Assembly (NCBI GenBank): GCA_003650785.1
Contig: QMRW01000002.1
Span: forward strand, 1-40,411
DNA: 40,411 nucleotides
DNA from: Thermoprotei archaeon
Lineage (GTDB): Archaea > Thermoproteota > Thermoprotei > Thermofilales > B20-G17
Direction: 5' to 3'
Within the stretch, counting starts at the first letter, position 1. Each line of letters begins with the position of its first letter. This document shows, one piece after another, positions 1 through 8,913 of the stretch. Under the pieces are notes generated by a model. The model searched no databases. It was given only the letters and a program-made list of their open reading frames with translations, and had not been told where the DNA came from. A program made the position numbers and the translations under genes.

Positions 1-273
1 ATGCGGTACCCCTCCTATGGAAATTACTGCTCCTCTAAGTATGTCATCATCTCCAATGAGTTCATCTACTATTCTCTTTCCTACAGCATTTATTATAGTA
101 GCTTCTCTCAATATACTAGCTAGCGTGTGTGAGTCGACAACTTCACCTCCATAAAATTCTGGGTTTACATATAATCTCAGGTCACCTTCTTCGAGAGTCT
201 CACCTAGGAGTTCCTTATCGCATACGGCTACTACTGTATCCCGTTCCTTTCTATGCACTTTTACATAGTACAT
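1..273 (-). CDS. DUF424 family protein (C-terminus truncated by window edge)
   Basis: Manual translation of minus strand gives MYYVKVHRKERDTVVAVCDKELLGETLEEGDLRLYVNPEFYGGEVVDSHTLASILREATIINAVGKRIVDELIGDDDILRGAVISIGGVPH; matches the DUF424 pattern (VAVCDxELLGxTxEEGDL...FYGGE...IxGVPH). Not in the ORF track because it is open at the edge. Confidence 0.85.
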   Translation of the reverse strand, partial: MYYVKVHRKERDTVVAVCDKELLGETLEEGDLRLYVNPEFYGGEVVDSHTLASILREATIINAVGKRIVDELIGDDDILRGAVISIGGVPH

Positions 274-387
274 CTTTGCCTCATTGTATTGAGAGACATT
301 CTCATTATTAAGGTTAAGTGAGGCTTTACTTTGGATCACCTATGTTATTCGACATTTTCCAGTGGTACAGAGTTGGATGATATTAAC

Positions 388-396
388 ATTTAAATT
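388..396 (+). promoter_or_regulatory. TATA-like element (atttaaatt) for the C/D sRNA candidate
   Basis: Element centred about 26 nt upstream of the C box at 418-424. Confidence 0.45.
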
Positions 397-415
397 CCTC
401 GATGCAATCTTAGAG

Positions 416-468
416 TGAGGATGAAGGCTGGTATTTCTGATGAGTGATGAAAGATACCAGAACTGAGT
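416..468 (+). ncRNA. C/D box sRNA candidate 1
   Basis: C box AGGATGA (418-424), 12-nt guide AGGCTGGTATTT, D' CTGA (437-440), 3-nt spacer, C' GTGATGA (444-450), 12-nt guide AAGATACCAGAA, D CTGA (463-466). TATA-like element about 26 nt upstream. Confidence 0.75.
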
Positions 469-483
469 TCTTTAGTTCTTAAA

Positions 484-1176
484 TTACGGAGTTCTGCTCT
501 CCTTGAGCTCTATCCTAATATAGCCATCTTCACTTCTTCTTATGTCGAACTCTATCGTTATTGGGCTAAGATCTCTCCATCTAATCTTCCTTATAGTGAG
601 CGTCCTTATGTACAGATCTCTTCTTGTGAAGAGTTTCAATATGAAAAGTCCATCCGCATATTCTGAGAGTCTATGACCTAATTCTTCATCGCATGTTGCT
701 ATTGTAGTCAAATTTTCTCTCTCCTTAATTCTTCCTAGAAATAATTTTATCATATCCTCTCTGCTATATCTAGTTCCTTGAGGAAACATTGAGGTGAGAG
801 AATCTACTACGAGTCTGGTTCCTTTAATTTTATCCAGTTCCCTATCTAATTCCCTATAGATATTATCTACTCCTTTGTAAGCGTTTTCTCCCATTACAAT
901 GAGATTTATCCTCATGATACTCAGTTGATCATTTTCGATCAATCTTGAAGCATTCCAACCAAGTGATTCCATCCAGGTAGTTATTTTACTAGGCTGGTCT
1001 GTTGAGGTTATATATACAGCGGGTTCTCCTATAGTGGCACCAGTTAATGCAAAGAGAGCTGCTAGTGTGCTCTTGCCACTTCCACTGTCACCAGCTAGAA
1101 TATATATACCGCCTGTTTCAAGTCCTCCTATCAATCTATCTAACTCGCCCCAACCACTCATTATAGCTCTCATCAT
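484..1176 (-). CDS. KaiC/RadA-like RecA-superfamily ATPase
   Basis: Starts SGWGELDRLIGGLETGGIYILAGDSGSGKSTLA (Walker A), Walker B-like RLVVDSLTSM; KaiC-like signal-transduction ATPase pattern. Confidence 0.85.
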   Translation of the reverse strand: MMRAIMSGWGELDRLIGGLETGGIYILAGDSGSGKSTLAALFALTGATIGEPAVYITSTDQPSKITTWMESLGWNASRLIENDQLSIMRINLIVMGENAYKGVDNIYRELDRELDKIKGTRLVVDSLTSMFPQGTRYSREDMIKLFLGRIKERENLTTIATCDEELGHRLSEYADGLFILKLFTRRDLYIRTLTIRKIRWRDLSPITIEFDIRRSEDGYIRIELKESRTP

Positions 1177-1344
1177 CTAGCCCTCTATTAGAAGCTCTTC
1201 ATCCATAAGTTCCTTTCTTAGTAATTCTCTTACAGCGACCCTAACTATATGAGACTTCGATTGAAAGACTCCATTTCTGACAAGTCTATCCATTTCCCTC
1301 ATTAGACTCTCCGGAAGCCTTATGGATACGCGTCTCATTTTCAT
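1177..1344 (-). CDS. Ribbon-helix-helix (CopG/Arc-type) transcriptional regulator, 55 aa
   Basis: Manual translation MKMRRVSIRLPESLMREMDRLVRNGVFQSKSHIVRVAVRELLRKELMDEELLIEG*; RHH beta-strand plus helices. Stop codon abuts the KaiC-like ATG (1176). Missed by the 60-aa ORF cutoff. Confidence 0.85.
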   Translation of the reverse strand: MKMRRVSIRLPESLMREMDRLVRNGVFQSKSHIVRVAVRELLRKELMDEELLIEG

Positions 1345-1359
1345 CACATCTTCAATGTC

Positions 1360-1376
1360 TCTCCTATGCTAGGAGA
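1360..1376. promoter_or_regulatory. Perfect inverted repeat TCTCCTA-TGC-TAGGAGA, candidate RHH operator
   Basis: 7-bp perfect arms, 3-bp spacer, in the intergenic region between the divergent RHH-KaiC operon and endA. Confidence 0.5.
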
Positions 1377-1380
1377 ACTA

Positions 1381-1391
1381 ATATTTAAAAT
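1381..1391. promoter_or_regulatory. TATA-like element (atatttaaaat) between divergent genes
   Basis: About 29 nt before the endA ATG (1415) and about 40 nt before the RHH ATG (1344) on the other strand. Confidence 0.5.
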
Positions 1392-1414
1392 TTCTAACGT
1401 ACTAAATACATGCT

Positions 1415-1957
1415 ATGGAGAAGTTCAAGGGAGAACTTGTAGGAGATAAAGTTATATTATTTGACAAAGAGGAAGCTAACAGACTCTACAAGCTAGGCTT
1501 TTTCGGGAAATTCGTAGGATATAGAAAAGTAAAGGACTTAGAGTTAAGAGACTATTTAGAACTCTCACTACTAGAGTCATTATATTTAATGGATGAAGGA
1601 CTACTGAAAGTCTATCACATGGGCAGAATTGTTACAAGAGAGGAACTGCTAAATATAGCTAGGAACAAGTATGAACATTTTGATGATATGTACATAGTGT
1701 ACAGAGATCTTAGGAAGAAAGGTTATGTTGTAAAATCAGGACTTAAATTTGGTTCGACCTTCGCAGTCTATGAACATGGTCCTGGTATCGATCACGCCCC
1801 TTTTCTAGTACATGTAATGCCATACAATGAAGCTATAGATCCCATAGAGATAGTAAGAGCAGGAAGACTATCTCATAGTGTAAGGAAGAAGTTTATTCTC
1901 GCAACAGTTAATCCTAATAATGAGATTGAGTATTACTCTTTCTCATGGTTTGGATAA
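1415..1957 (+). CDS. endA: tRNA-intron lyase (tRNA-splicing endonuclease)
   Basis: C-terminal catalytic pattern VYRDLRKKGYVVKSGLKFGSTFAVYEHGPGIDHAPFLVHV...RAGRLSHSVRKKF, typical of archaeal EndA. Confidence 0.93.
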   Translation: MEKFKGELVGDKVILFDKEEANRLYKLGFFGKFVGYRKVKDLELRDYLELSLLESLYLMDEGLLKVYHMGRIVTREELLNIARNKYEHFDDMYIVYRDLRKKGYVVKSGLKFGSTFAVYEHGPGIDHAPFLVHVMPYNEAIDPIEIVRAGRLSHSVRKKFILATVNPNNEIEYYSFSWFG

Positions 1958-1973
1958 GAATACTAGAGTTTGA

Positions 1974-2061
1974 AGCCGGGGGAGGGATTTGAACCCTCGT
2001 CAACTCGGTGGCTGTGTTCTTGCCACTGCAGCCGAGCCCCTGACCCCTCGGGCACCCCGGC
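1974..2061 (-). tRNA. tRNA-Cys (anticodon GCA) with a 16-nt intron
   Basis: Minus strand GCCGGGG-TG-CCC-GAGGGGTCA-GGG-G-CTCGG-CTGCAG[TGGCAAGAACACAGCC]A-CCGAG-TTGAC-GAGGG-TTCAAAT-CCCTC-CCCCGGC-T; all four stems pair; mature length 72 nt; no encoded CCA. Intron 2010-2025 at canonical position 37/38. Confidence 0.92.
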
Positions 2062-2189
2062 TTCTCCTGTTTGAGTCTATCTAATCTACACCCACTTAAG
2101 TGTTCTAGGGACTCCTATCAGTATGTGACCACTTGTTGTAAATATACCTTTCCACTATTCTATGTAGTGTCTACTAATAGTACCCTATT

Positions 2190-3296
2190 TTACGCAGTCA
2201 CTCCTATGAGATCTCTCTTCTTCTTCAAATAGTATAGGTAATTCTTAAGAGTGACATCAGGAGGGACTCTATGGTCTACATGAGGTATGTACCCTCCCTC
2301 CTCTATTAGGGGTTTCAATCTGTTGAGCTCTTCTTCTATGTACTTTGGTCCAGCTATGAGTGCTGTCTTATCCACACCACCCATTAATAGGACTTCCTTT
2401 CCATACTTTTCTCTTAGTAGTACAGGATCTGCTCCAGCTCTAACTTCACATGGAAGGAAGCAGTTAATACCTGCCTCGAGCCATAGTGGTACCAAAAGGT
2501 CTATGTTACCATCACTATCCATTATATTCAACCATACTCCATGATCTTTCAGGAAATTAGTGATACGTTTATAGTATGGTACCATAAATTCCTTAAAGTG
2601 CTTAAGCGATATTAGTGGTCCTCCTTTCCAGCACATATCCTCCCACCAGCTTGCAAAATCTGGCTTCAGTTGTTTGACTATAGGCTCTATAGCTCTAAGT
2701 ACCATATTTACTCTGAATTCGAACATATCCTTAATAAGTTCCGGCTCTTTGTAAAAAGTCTTACATAACTGTCTCAATCCCATTAACTCTCTCGCCCATC
2801 CAAAGAATCCACCAGCAGATACACCTAGAGGATATTCTCTCTCCCTAGACTTATCTACTAATTCGTTCCAGTTCTCCGGATACTCTACGTTCTCTAGATC
2901 GAATCTATCCTTATAGTCCTCCCAAGTATTCCAGTCCTTAACCGGAAAATCTATGTATCTCGGTATAGAGCTCAGGTTAGTATTCTCTTTGAAGACTACT
3001 TTTACGATTCCAGTCTCATCTCGTACCGTCATTGTCCTTTCATCTTCCTTTAAGACCTTGTATTCAAATTTTCTGAAGGGTATTCTCATAGAGATGACTC
3101 TTCTTATCTCAAATCCAAAGTACCTATCTGCCGTTTCGTTATCTATAATCCATCTGGGTAACCCTTCCTTATGCCACTTTCTTAGTGTCTGAGGCCAGTA
3201 TCCGAATTCAATATCAGGTATGTGATCCACTGGTTCATACTTAAATACTCTTAGAAAGCGTGTCCTCATGTCTAGATCTAGTGTCCTGTCGATCAC
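2190..3296 (-). CDS. Uroporphyrinogen decarboxylase (URO-D)/corrinoid methyltransferase family protein
   Basis: MRTRFLRVFKYEPVDHIPDIEFGYWP... N-terminus, NIMDSDGNIDLLVPLWLEAGINCFLPCEVRAGADP, LLMGGVDKTAL, PHVDHRVPPDVTLKNYLYYL; COG0407-like. Confidence 0.8.
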   Translation of the reverse strand: MIDRTLDLDMRTRFLRVFKYEPVDHIPDIEFGYWPQTLRKWHKEGLPRWIIDNETADRYFGFEIRRVISMRIPFRKFEYKVLKEDERTMTVRDETGIVKVVFKENTNLSSIPRYIDFPVKDWNTWEDYKDRFDLENVEYPENWNELVDKSREREYPLGVSAGGFFGWARELMGLRQLCKTFYKEPELIKDMFEFRVNMVLRAIEPIVKQLKPDFASWWEDMCWKGGPLISLKHFKEFMVPYYKRITNFLKDHGVWLNIMDSDGNIDLLVPLWLEAGINCFLPCEVRAGADPVLLREKYGKEVLLMGGVDKTALIAGPKYIEEELNRLKPLIEEGGYIPHVDHRVPPDVTLKNYLYYLKKKRDLIGVTA

Positions 3297-3429
3297 GTCT
3301 GAAAGACATACCGACTCTTTAAATAACTTTCTCCAGCTATGAGGACATCCATCAGTTAGTGGTTATAGTCAACCAATTCACTAATTTTAAATGATATGAA
3401 TTTTAATACCAAATCGAAACCCTATCACG

Positions 3430-4083
3430 ATGTTAAAAGAGGAGCTAGAAGTGCTTGAAACTGAGATTAGAAAGAGAGTAGAACCGGAGTGCCATAGGAA
3501 AATTTCAAAAATCCGTGAAAGAATACTCAATTTATGGAGAAGTGGCGTCATAAAATCAAATCACAGTATAATAGAGTTCGTTCTTGGCTGTTACTTGATA
3601 AGTAAAGGATATGATGTAGAGGTGGAAGTAGGACTCTCTGATGGCCTAGTCTGCGATATATATGCTTCTAATAGTGGTAGAGTGTTGGTAGTGGAAGTTG
3701 AGACGGGATTTGTACCTCCCGAGCATGCTCTAGATCCTGTTAATTACAGATTTGCTAGAGAGTTAAGTAAAATAGCTAGATATAGTAAGTATGCTGATGA
3801 GTTCGGTATTGCCGTTCCACCCTATCACATACTTCAAATACCCTCAATTATTTTAAAACCAGCACCTAAGAGAACTATTGAGGAGTGTAAACGACTTAAG
3901 ACACTATTGGATCTCTACTACAAAAATCCCCCGATATCTATCGAGGATTTAAAAAAAGCAAGACTTGATGTAATTTATGTAGTTACTGTTGATGAGAGCT
4001 CTGTAATAGAGTTTAGACCAGTTGATTACATTAAAATGACTATGCCGTTAATAAAGATGATGAATAACGATATGAAACTATAG
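3430..4083 (+). CDS. Conserved archaeal hypothetical, possible PD-(D/E)XK nuclease-like fold
   Basis: Motif GYDVEVEVGLSDGLVCDIYASNSGRVLVVEVETGF resembles the D...ExE core of restriction-endonuclease-like folds. Confidence 0.45.
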   Translation: MLKEELEVLETEIRKRVEPECHRKISKIRERILNLWRSGVIKSNHSIIEFVLGCYLISKGYDVEVEVGLSDGLVCDIYASNSGRVLVVEVETGFVPPEHALDPVNYRFARELSKIARYSKYADEFGIAVPPYHILQIPSIILKPAPKRTIEECKRLKTLLDLYYKNPPISIEDLKKARLDVIYVVTVDESSVIEFRPVDYIKMTMPLIKMMNNDMKL

Positions 4084-4115
4084 GTATTTATCTACCAGCC
4101 ATATTTTATACTCAT

Positions 4116-4385
4116 ATGGAGAGGTTCATAAAACGCGTATCATTAGTCTGTATAACTGATGGAAGCTATATAGTTACTATGAAGAAAGAGCAGGAGAAGG
4201 AAGTTATCAAAATACTGGAAAAGAAGTGTAAAATTCTTGAAAGAATAGAGGGAGTCCTTATACGATTTGAGTACAATGGTGTGGAGATAGAATACCTCGA
4301 TGGTAGCGGTAAGCTGATAGTAAGAGGAGTTACTGGCAATGTGAAAAACGTGCTAAAGGCCATACTATTGAATAGTAATGCTTAA
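4116..4385 (+). CDS. Hypothetical small protein
   Basis: 89-aa ORF with plausible composition, colinear with neighbours; no recognised family. Confidence 0.55.
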   Translation: MERFIKRVSLVCITDGSYIVTMKKEQEKEVIKILEKKCKILERIEGVLIRFEYNGVEIEYLDGSGKLIVRGVTGNVKNVLKAILLNSNA

Positions 4386-4425
4386 GTGGTAGTATTGACT
4401 TCATACTCATCAATGGTGAGAGCGT

Positions 4426-5391
4426 ATGGAGCTCTTGTTAATAATTAGTTTATTAATAGCTTTTTACATAGCATGGAGTATAGGCTCAAATGATGAAACT
4501 ATGGCTACCCTAGCCGGTAGTGGATTTATTTCAGTAACATTTGCAGCTCTAATAGGTGCTCTTATGGACTTCTTAGGCGCTGTTTTAGTAGGCCATACTG
4601 TTGAGAAGACAATAGGAGGGGGACTAATAGCTGGAAATATAACGCTAGTAGATGTATGTATTATACTACTGGCTGTAGCGACATGGTTAATTGTGGGCTC
4701 ATATAGGGGATGGCCTATCTCTACAACACACTCTGTCGTGGGTGCTGCTATAGGCCTTGGTATACTTAAGTTCGGATGGACTGGTATAAAGTGGCAATCT
4801 CTTAGTAGGGTTATTCTGGGATGGATAATTTCGCCAATAGTAGGTCTAATAGGCTCTATGCTATTCTACTATATAGCATCTCATCTCACACTGCCTAGAG
4901 TAAGAGGTCTGAGAGGAGTTATAAAATTATCCAGGTATTCTTCCATATTCCTCCTCGTATGGACTTCCTATACAGCGTTCTTCAGAGGTGCTAATGATAT
5001 TGCTAATGCAACAGCATTCTTAAGTGTTCTTTATGGGCAGTCGCTGCTTATACGGGCGATATGTGGTATTGGAATGGCACTTGGATTACTTGTATTTGGA
5101 AGGCGCGTTATAAGGTCCGTGGGTGTTCAATTAGTAGAATTAAACCCTTTCTCTGCTCTTTGTGTCCAAATATCTGTAGCTATAACGCTATGTGTAGGTA
5201 CATTACTAGGTCTCCCCCTCTCCGGTACGCATGTACTAGTCAGTGCTATCTTAGGCTTGGGATTAGCTAGGCATACGTGGATAAACCTTAGGGGGGTATT
5301 TGAAATATTTGTGACATGGATTATAACATTTCCCTCCTCGGCTGCACTTTCCATATTATTCTCGTTACTGGTAGGTTATTTACATATCTAA
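4426..5391 (+). CDS. pitA: Inorganic phosphate transporter (PiT family)
   Basis: Membrane protein with duplicated PiT signatures: AWSIGSNDETMATLAGSG, PISTTHSVVGAAIG, FFRGANDIANATAFLS, LPLSGTHVLVSAILGLG. Confidence 0.9.
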   Translation: MELLLIISLLIAFYIAWSIGSNDETMATLAGSGFISVTFAALIGALMDFLGAVLVGHTVEKTIGGGLIAGNITLVDVCIILLAVATWLIVGSYRGWPISTTHSVVGAAIGLGILKFGWTGIKWQSLSRVILGWIISPIVGLIGSMLFYYIASHLTLPRVRGLRGVIKLSRYSSIFLLVWTSYTAFFRGANDIANATAFLSVLYGQSLLIRAICGIGMALGLLVFGRRVIRSVGVQLVELNPFSALCVQISVAITLCVGTLLGLPLSGTHVLVSAILGLGLARHTWINLRGVFEIFVTWIITFPSSAALSILFSLLVGYLHI

Positions 5392-5399
5392 GAGAACTA

Positions 5400-6089
5400 T
5401 TATTTGATTACTCTAACTATTATGACCTTTAGTATATCTCCTACGTCTTCTGAGTAATCGCATATCTTCTCTATTGTCTCTATTAATCTCTCTAGGAGAA
5501 CACTATGTTGTGTAGGACCTTCTTCTGAGCATAGAGTGGCCAACCCTCTTATATAGAGTTCATCCATATCCTCCTCTACTTCCTCCACCTTATGAATAAG
5601 TTTTAAGCTTGCCTCAAAATCATTTATTATACGCTTAATAGCACACTTTATGGTCTCAGTACATAATCGAGCCTTTTCTACCATTTTTAAAAATATATCT
5701 GAAGATTTATGTTCAAGTATTCCTCTCTGAGCATATTGTATTTCTAGTATCCTCGCACTATCTCTGGCACTATCTGCTATCATATCCATTCGTTCTACTA
5801 GCCTTACAAAATCTTCTCTATTCAAAGGTGAGATCACCCCCTTAGCTAGATGCTCAATTATCTTCCTCCTCAATTCATCAGCTTTCTCTTCATTTTTATG
5901 CACTTCTCTCAACCATATTTCAAATTCTTCTATATCTCTTTCCAACAAGTGTGATATAGCATTGTATAACGAGGTTACCGATTCAGTACAAATGTTAGCA
6001 TGTTCAAGCAGAAGTTCTAAAATTTTACTTTCAGAGCTATCTATCTTCCTCCTAAGAATATTCCTTATATTCAGAGGCATCCTGGCCAC
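5400..6089 (-). CDS. DUF47/PhoU-like putative phosphate transport regulator
   Basis: All-helical; ...EVHKNEEKADELRRKIIEHLAKGVISPLNREDFVRLVERMDMIADSARDSAR... matches the DUF47 pattern; convergent with PiT. Confidence 0.88.
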   Translation of the reverse strand: MARMPLNIRNILRRKIDSSESKILELLLEHANICTESVTSLYNAISHLLERDIEEFEIWLREVHKNEEKADELRRKIIEHLAKGVISPLNREDFVRLVERMDMIADSARDSARILEIQYAQRGILEHKSSDIFLKMVEKARLCTETIKCAIKRIINDFEASLKLIHKVEEVEEDMDELYIRGLATLCSEEGPTQHSVLLERLIETIEKICDYSEDVGDILKVIIVRVIK

Positions 6090-6317
6090 CTATATAACCA
6101 TATTTAGTGTTATATAGATATAATTACACCTTTATAAATCATTCTCCCTGCCTTAGTATTACATGGCCTTAATACTACGTTATCTTTACATGAAAAGGAT
6201 TATTCATAGTCAAGTTATAGTATAATTGCAATTATATAACCAGATTATATTCAATATCAATAGTAAAAGGATGTAAAAAGGGGAATAGAATTTATAGGAT
6301 TTCGCTGAGAGAACCTA

Positions 6318-6854
6318 TCACAATTTATATGGAATTTCAAATACTATTTTTTCATAGCCCTCTATTTGGTCTCCTTTCTTTACCCATATTAATAGCGTGT
6401 TTTCTGTAGCCTCATACTCACCACTCATCTGAACCTCTAGTATTCTAACACCACTTGGCATTAACCAGTATACTTCGTAATCGTACTCAGCTACAGTAGC
6501 TTCATATCTATTTTCATAAATATTCATTCCTTCTTCCAATTTTCCCGAGAATCTTATGAAGAATATTATAGAGGGATGTATAAGTTGTCCTCTGAATATT
6601 ATGTCTATGTCCTCTACTGTGGGCTCAGTGATCTCATTATTTATATACACTTCTTCCTCGTCCAGTAGCCCTTGCATGTTTTCCATTAATGATTCCATTT
6701 CAGCTTCTATATCTCCCTCATCCATTAGTCTAGCATAATATAGGGATCTATCCTCGTAATCGAAAATGAGTACCTGAGTTACTTCTCCATAGAGTGTAAG
6801 ATTGAAAATACCTTGAGCGTGTATAGGTCTTAGTTCTTTACCTTCTAGTGCCAT
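6318..6854 (-). CDS. Hypothetical protein
   Basis: 178-aa ORF, acidic, beta-rich; no recognised family. Confidence 0.55.
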   Translation of the reverse strand: MALEGKELRPIHAQGIFNLTLYGEVTQVLIFDYEDRSLYYARLMDEGDIEAEMESLMENMQGLLDEEEVYINNEITEPTVEDIDIIFRGQLIHPSIIFFIRFSGKLEEGMNIYENRYEATVAEYDYEVYWLMPSGVRILEVQMSGEYEATENTLLIWVKKGDQIEGYEKIVFEIPYKL

Positions 6855-6903
6855 ACTCTAGATGATGTAAAAAACCTTATATTTTTTGAGGCTAAGCTAA
6901 CTC

Positions 6904-7230
6904 ATGATCCCAGGAAGTGGTTATGAGTGGTTATTACCCATTGTAGTAAGTGGTGGTGGAGGATTTGTCATGGGATTTATTGTAGGGTATGCACTTAAGA
7001 AGTTCTTAAAGCTGGCGATGATAATCCTAGGATTATTCCTAGCACTACTACTTCTACTATGCTATATGGGCATAGTGATGGTAGATTATGAAAAGCTTAT
7101 GTCCTTAATAGCTACTTTACTAGATAATTTGAAGGAAGGTGCTGGAAAATTTGTAAACTGGGCTACTGTTAATATACCTTTCTGGGGATGCTTTTCAGTA
7201 GGCGCTTTATTGGGAATTAAAGTTGGATAG
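6904..7230 (+). CDS. FUN14 family small membrane protein
   Basis: GGGGFVMGFIVGYALKKFLKLAMIILGLFLALLLLL...IPFWGCFSVGALLGIKVG is FUN14-like. Confidence 0.75.
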   Translation: MIPGSGYEWLLPIVVSGGGGFVMGFIVGYALKKFLKLAMIILGLFLALLLLLCYMGIVMVDYEKLMSLIATLLDNLKEGAGKFVNWATVNIPFWGCFSVGALLGIKVG

Positions 7231-8817
7231 CTCGATCTCCTTATTTAGTATTCTTCCACAGTAATTACATAAAGTAGAGTGCTTCGATATCTTAGCCTTG
7301 CAGAAGGGACATATCTTGTATTCCTCTTTTACTTCTCCTCTACTCCTTAGATAGAGCACTGTAATCACTATAAGGACTATGATTAGTACAAGCATTATAT
7401 ATTCCATGTTAATAGGGAGAACTTCTGTACTGAAACCCATGTTTCTTAAATCACTATATATTCCCGGTCCTCCTACTCTTGCCATTAGTTCAAAAAGTTT
7501 TGATATTGTTTTTACTTCTCTTGTATTTTTTGCTTCTCTAAATAATTTTTTGTAAAACTCTACTCCTCCATACTTATCTCCTATCCTTTTAACAACATAA
7601 TAGGATGCTGAGTAGTACAGTCCCTCATATGGACCACTATGCCATCTTACAACTTCACCTAGGTTTCGAGATACTTCTCTTTTAAATAGCTCTACTCCTT
7701 TTAACCTATCCTCCTCCATTGAGGTAACATTGACATTTATTTTCTTACACACATAGAATGAGAGATATTCAGCTAATCCTTCATGAAACCATCTTAATTG
7801 AGGTGTGGCTTTAATGCCTATTCTTCCCAATGCAACATGAATATATTCATGTATGAGAGCCTGCTCCGGATAGCCTGGCATAAATCTAGTAAGTGCGAGG
7901 TTCAAATTTATGGGACCACTCTCGCCTGTATTTATTACACTACTGTATATGAAACCAAGTCGATCTAACTCTATAAGATCTGGGAGAAAGAACTTGATCT
8001 CGAGGCTCTCAGGAAAATCTTCGAATATTTTCTCTAAAATAGGTTTAGCTCTCTTAAGTATTCTCACCAATTTATCTGTAAAGTCTCTATAAATGGCCGG
8101 TGTCTCGAATACTATAGTAGAATTATCAATCCTATAGTATATTCTCTCGCTTGGTATATCTTCTGATAGTCTATAATTAATGCATATCCGAATTCCTTTA
8201 CTCAGGTATCTCTCAGTAGTGATTCCTTGATATTTTATAACAACAGGAGATCTCAGTATGTATGTTATATTAGCTCTCGTATCATCTGTACTGAAGTGCT
8301 CGGGTATGTGAGGATATATCTTTACATACCTCTTAAAATTACTAAGCAGTATTATTACGCGAACTGTACTATTGTCACTAACTCCTATTAGTGGTGTCAT
8401 AAACCATGCATCGTCCTCTAGTATTAGGGACGCATAGCGAAAGGTGTAATTTATCACCATAGTAACACTCGAGCTAGAGATGTATCTTATTTTCACTAGA
8501 TTGTAGAAGTAGTATTGTTCTTCTTCTTCGATATCCTGTATAATTACAGTCCCCTCTACTACTGTCAAGGTATATTTTTCGTACTTAGGTAGGTACATTA
8601 GACTAGTTCCATTACCATGAGCTCGGAATATTATACGTATCTTAGCGCTTCCATTTTTCATAACATCTATATACCATGTGTACTCTGGATACTTTAAATC
8701 GACTGAAGGTATTGCCTCTACTTGATGAAAACCTTCGATAATTGATAATAATAATGCTAATGCTACTATAAATAAAAGATCTTTTTTACGTGTTGCTACA
8801 TTAACTTCACATTTCAT
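7207..8817 (-). CDS. Membrane-anchored gluzincin-type metallopeptidase (peptidase MA-like) with C-terminal zinc ribbon
   Basis: N-terminal hydrophobic signal, HEYIHVALGRIG...RWFHEGLAEYLSFYV (HExxH plus downstream E), C-terminal TM (YIMLVLIIVLIVITVLYL) and CPFCKAKISKHSTLCNYCGRIL zinc ribbon. Confidence 0.75.
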   Translation of the reverse strand: MKCEVNVATRKKDLLFIVALALLLSIIEGFHQVEAIPSVDLKYPEYTWYIDVMKNGSAKIRIIFRAHGNGTSLMYLPKYEKYTLTVVEGTVIIQDIEEEEQYYFYNLVKIRYISSSSVTMVINYTFRYASLILEDDAWFMTPLIGVSDNSTVRVIILLSNFKRYVKIYPHIPEHFSTDDTRANITYILRSPVVIKYQGITTERYLSKGIRICINYRLSEDIPSERIYYRIDNSTIVFETPAIYRDFTDKLVRILKRAKPILEKIFEDFPESLEIKFFLPDLIELDRLGFIYSSVINTGESGPINLNLALTRFMPGYPEQALIHEYIHVALGRIGIKATPQLRWFHEGLAEYLSFYVCKKINVNVTSMEEDRLKGVELFKREVSRNLGEVVRWHSGPYEGLYYSASYYVVKRIGDKYGGVEFYKKLFREAKNTREVKTISKLFELMARVGGPGIYSDLRNMGFSTEVLPINMEYIMLVLIIVLIVITVLYLRSRGEVKEEYKICPFCKAKISKHSTLCNYCGRILNKEIELSNFNSQ

Positions 8818-8913
8818 TATCTCACTTATGTGATATAATCCTCTAGGACTCTATATTAATGTTATTAACTAATGATTGGCGCTTTCCAGTAGGTTTATCT
8901 TTTACTGAAAACT

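Noticed and set aside
129-311. Track ORF of 60 aa on plus strand
   Set aside because: Antisense to the well-supported DUF424 coding region; spurious.
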